Source of the DNA: DASQUK01 sp046723645
Lineage (GTDB): Bacteria > Actinomycetota > Acidimicrobiia > Acidimicrobiales > VFJN01
Direction of reading: 5' to 3'
DNA: 6,456 nucleotides
Assembly: GCA_046723645.1 (NCBI GenBank)
Contig: JBKOUY010000229.1
Location: 1 to 6,456 of the forward strand
The notes beneath the pieces are model-generated. The model was given only the letters and a program-made list of their open reading frames with translations, was not told the DNA's origin and did not search any database. This document shows positions 6,016 through 6,456 of this stretch, one piece after another (positions within the stretch are counted from its first letter, which is position 1; each line of letters opens with the position of its first letter). The position numbers were made by a program, and so were the translations under genes.

Positions 6016-6030
6016 GACCCCGGCGGGGTC
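6016..6030 (-). other. Small hairpin just upstream of the PhyH start
   Basis: GACCCC (6016-6021) and GGGGTC (6025-6030) form a perfect six-base-pair stem with a three-base loop, 16 bases before the dioxygenase ATG on the minus strand. It could affect ribosome access or be a remnant of the mobile-element edge. Stems of this size are not rare at this GC content. Confidence 0.3.
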
Positions 6031-6119
6031 GGGGAACACCTTCGCCACCTAGGTGAGACACTACGGGCGGCAGCGACCGAGTATCGATTGCCGCTGCGAG
6101 TTCCCGCGGCCCGCCTGAT

Positions 6120-6245
6120 CCGGCTGTTTGTGGTGGCGACGGTCTCGCCGGTGTCGATGCGATCCTGGTGGACCCGGTAGCGGCCGTCCGGGGGCACAAT
6201 GCCGGGGGCACGCAGCAGGCGGGGAACGGCATGGGCCGCGCTCAC
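6120..6245 (-). pseudogene. Remnant of an IS481-type transposase C-terminus
   Basis: The minus strand encodes A-A-H-A-V-P-R, then P-P-D-G-R-Y-R-V-H-Q-D-R-I-D-T-G-E-T-V and T-N-S-R-I. This resembles the C-terminal region of actinobacterial IS481-family transposases, whose typical form is H-Y-R-V-R-H-D-R-I-D-x-G-G-x-V-T-L-R-H-N-S-R-L-H-H-I-G. The segment after T-V is clearly degraded. The upstream frame is closed, and no integrase core (DDE) is present inside the window. The piece runs open, without a stop, into the dioxygenase gene. The assignment rests on remembered family pattern only. Confidence 0.5.
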
Positions 6246-6419
6246 TCGCCACGTGCAGGCGGTGGGCGTACGAGAAGGTGTACCGGTTCCGGAACACCCG
6301 GGATGACTCGACGACGGGGCGGCAGACTGGCGGGCTCGGCGGCTGCGGCTGTATCAGTGGGGAACTGGCGGGTAGTTGTTGCCGGTGAGGGACGGCCTCC
6401 CGATCGGCTTGGAGTTCAC
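6246..6419. other. Intergenic region upstream of the epimerase-like gene
   Basis: No gene, transposase block or strong promoter was recognised in these 174 bases. The only supported signal is GGAG at 6411-6414, five bases before the GTG start of the next gene. Confidence 0.45.
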
Positions 6420-6456
6420 GTGAAGACTCTTGTGTCCGGCGCCACCGGGTTTGTCG
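6420..6456 (+). CDS. NAD(P)-dependent epimerase/dehydratase-type protein, 5' end only
   Basis: Only the first 12 codons are inside the window: V(M)-K-T-L-V-S-G-A-T-G-F-V. This is the first strand and Gly-rich loop (GxxGxxG type) of an extended short-chain dehydrogenase such as a sugar epimerase, dihydroflavonol-4-reductase-like protein or NmrA-like protein. The GTG start is supported by GGAG at 6411-6414, five bases upstream. The gene runs off the right edge, so subfamily and substrate cannot be stated. It is divergent from the dioxygenase gene. Confidence 0.75.
   Translation, partial: MKTLVSGATGFV

Noticed and set aside
6046..6055. Perfect ten-base palindrome CACCTAGGTG upstream of the dioxygenase as an operator
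   Set aside because: Several ten-base palindromes are expected by chance in 6.4 kb, and nothing else supports a binding site.

Overview
The window is GC-rich throughout, with GC-biased third codon positions, GTG starts, short overlapping genes and a hairpin terminator without a clear U-tract. This points to a high-GC Gram-positive bacterium (Actinomycetota; an Acidimicrobiia-like lineage is possible, but this is inference from style only). No rRNA, tRNA or CRISPR array is visible.

Left block, plus strand (1-2654): the 3' end of a classical short-chain dehydrogenase, a SRPBCC/START-like protein that overlaps it by one base, and a 530-residue FAD oxidoreductase of the phytoene-dehydrogenase-related family. 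They look like one co-transcribed lipid or isoprenoid-type redox module. A gap (2655-3096) follows; it holds a decayed transposase fragment on the minus strand and a strong hairpin at 3038-3067.

Central block, minus strand (3097-4549): a regulator with an excisionase/MerR-like helix-turn-helix fused to a cobalamin-binding module bearing the W-x9-EH and E-x-H signatures of CarH/LitR B12 photoreceptors. An 82-base spacer separates it from a secreted fasciclin (FAS1) lipoprotein downstream. That spacer contains a promoter-like element whose -35/-10 gap holds two TTAGT repeats ten bases apart. A second AT-rich repeat pair sits over the regulator's own start. The simplest reading is a light- or B12-responsive regulator controlling itself and the FAS1 lipoprotein, and perhaps the oxidoreductase module.

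Right block (4613-6456): a frameshifted, truncated medium-chain dehydrogenase pseudogene on the plus strand, then about 290 bases with nothing recognised. A minus-strand phytanoyl-CoA dioxygenase-like gene (5262-5999) follows. Upstream of it, in the same frame, is a remnant of an IS481-type transposase C-terminus. The first 12 codons of a NAD-dependent epimerase-type gene begin at 6420 on the plus strand.

Overall, intact stress- or redox-type genes are interleaved with three pieces of gene debris, so the region looks like a rearranged accessory neighbourhood around a putative light-sensing regulator.
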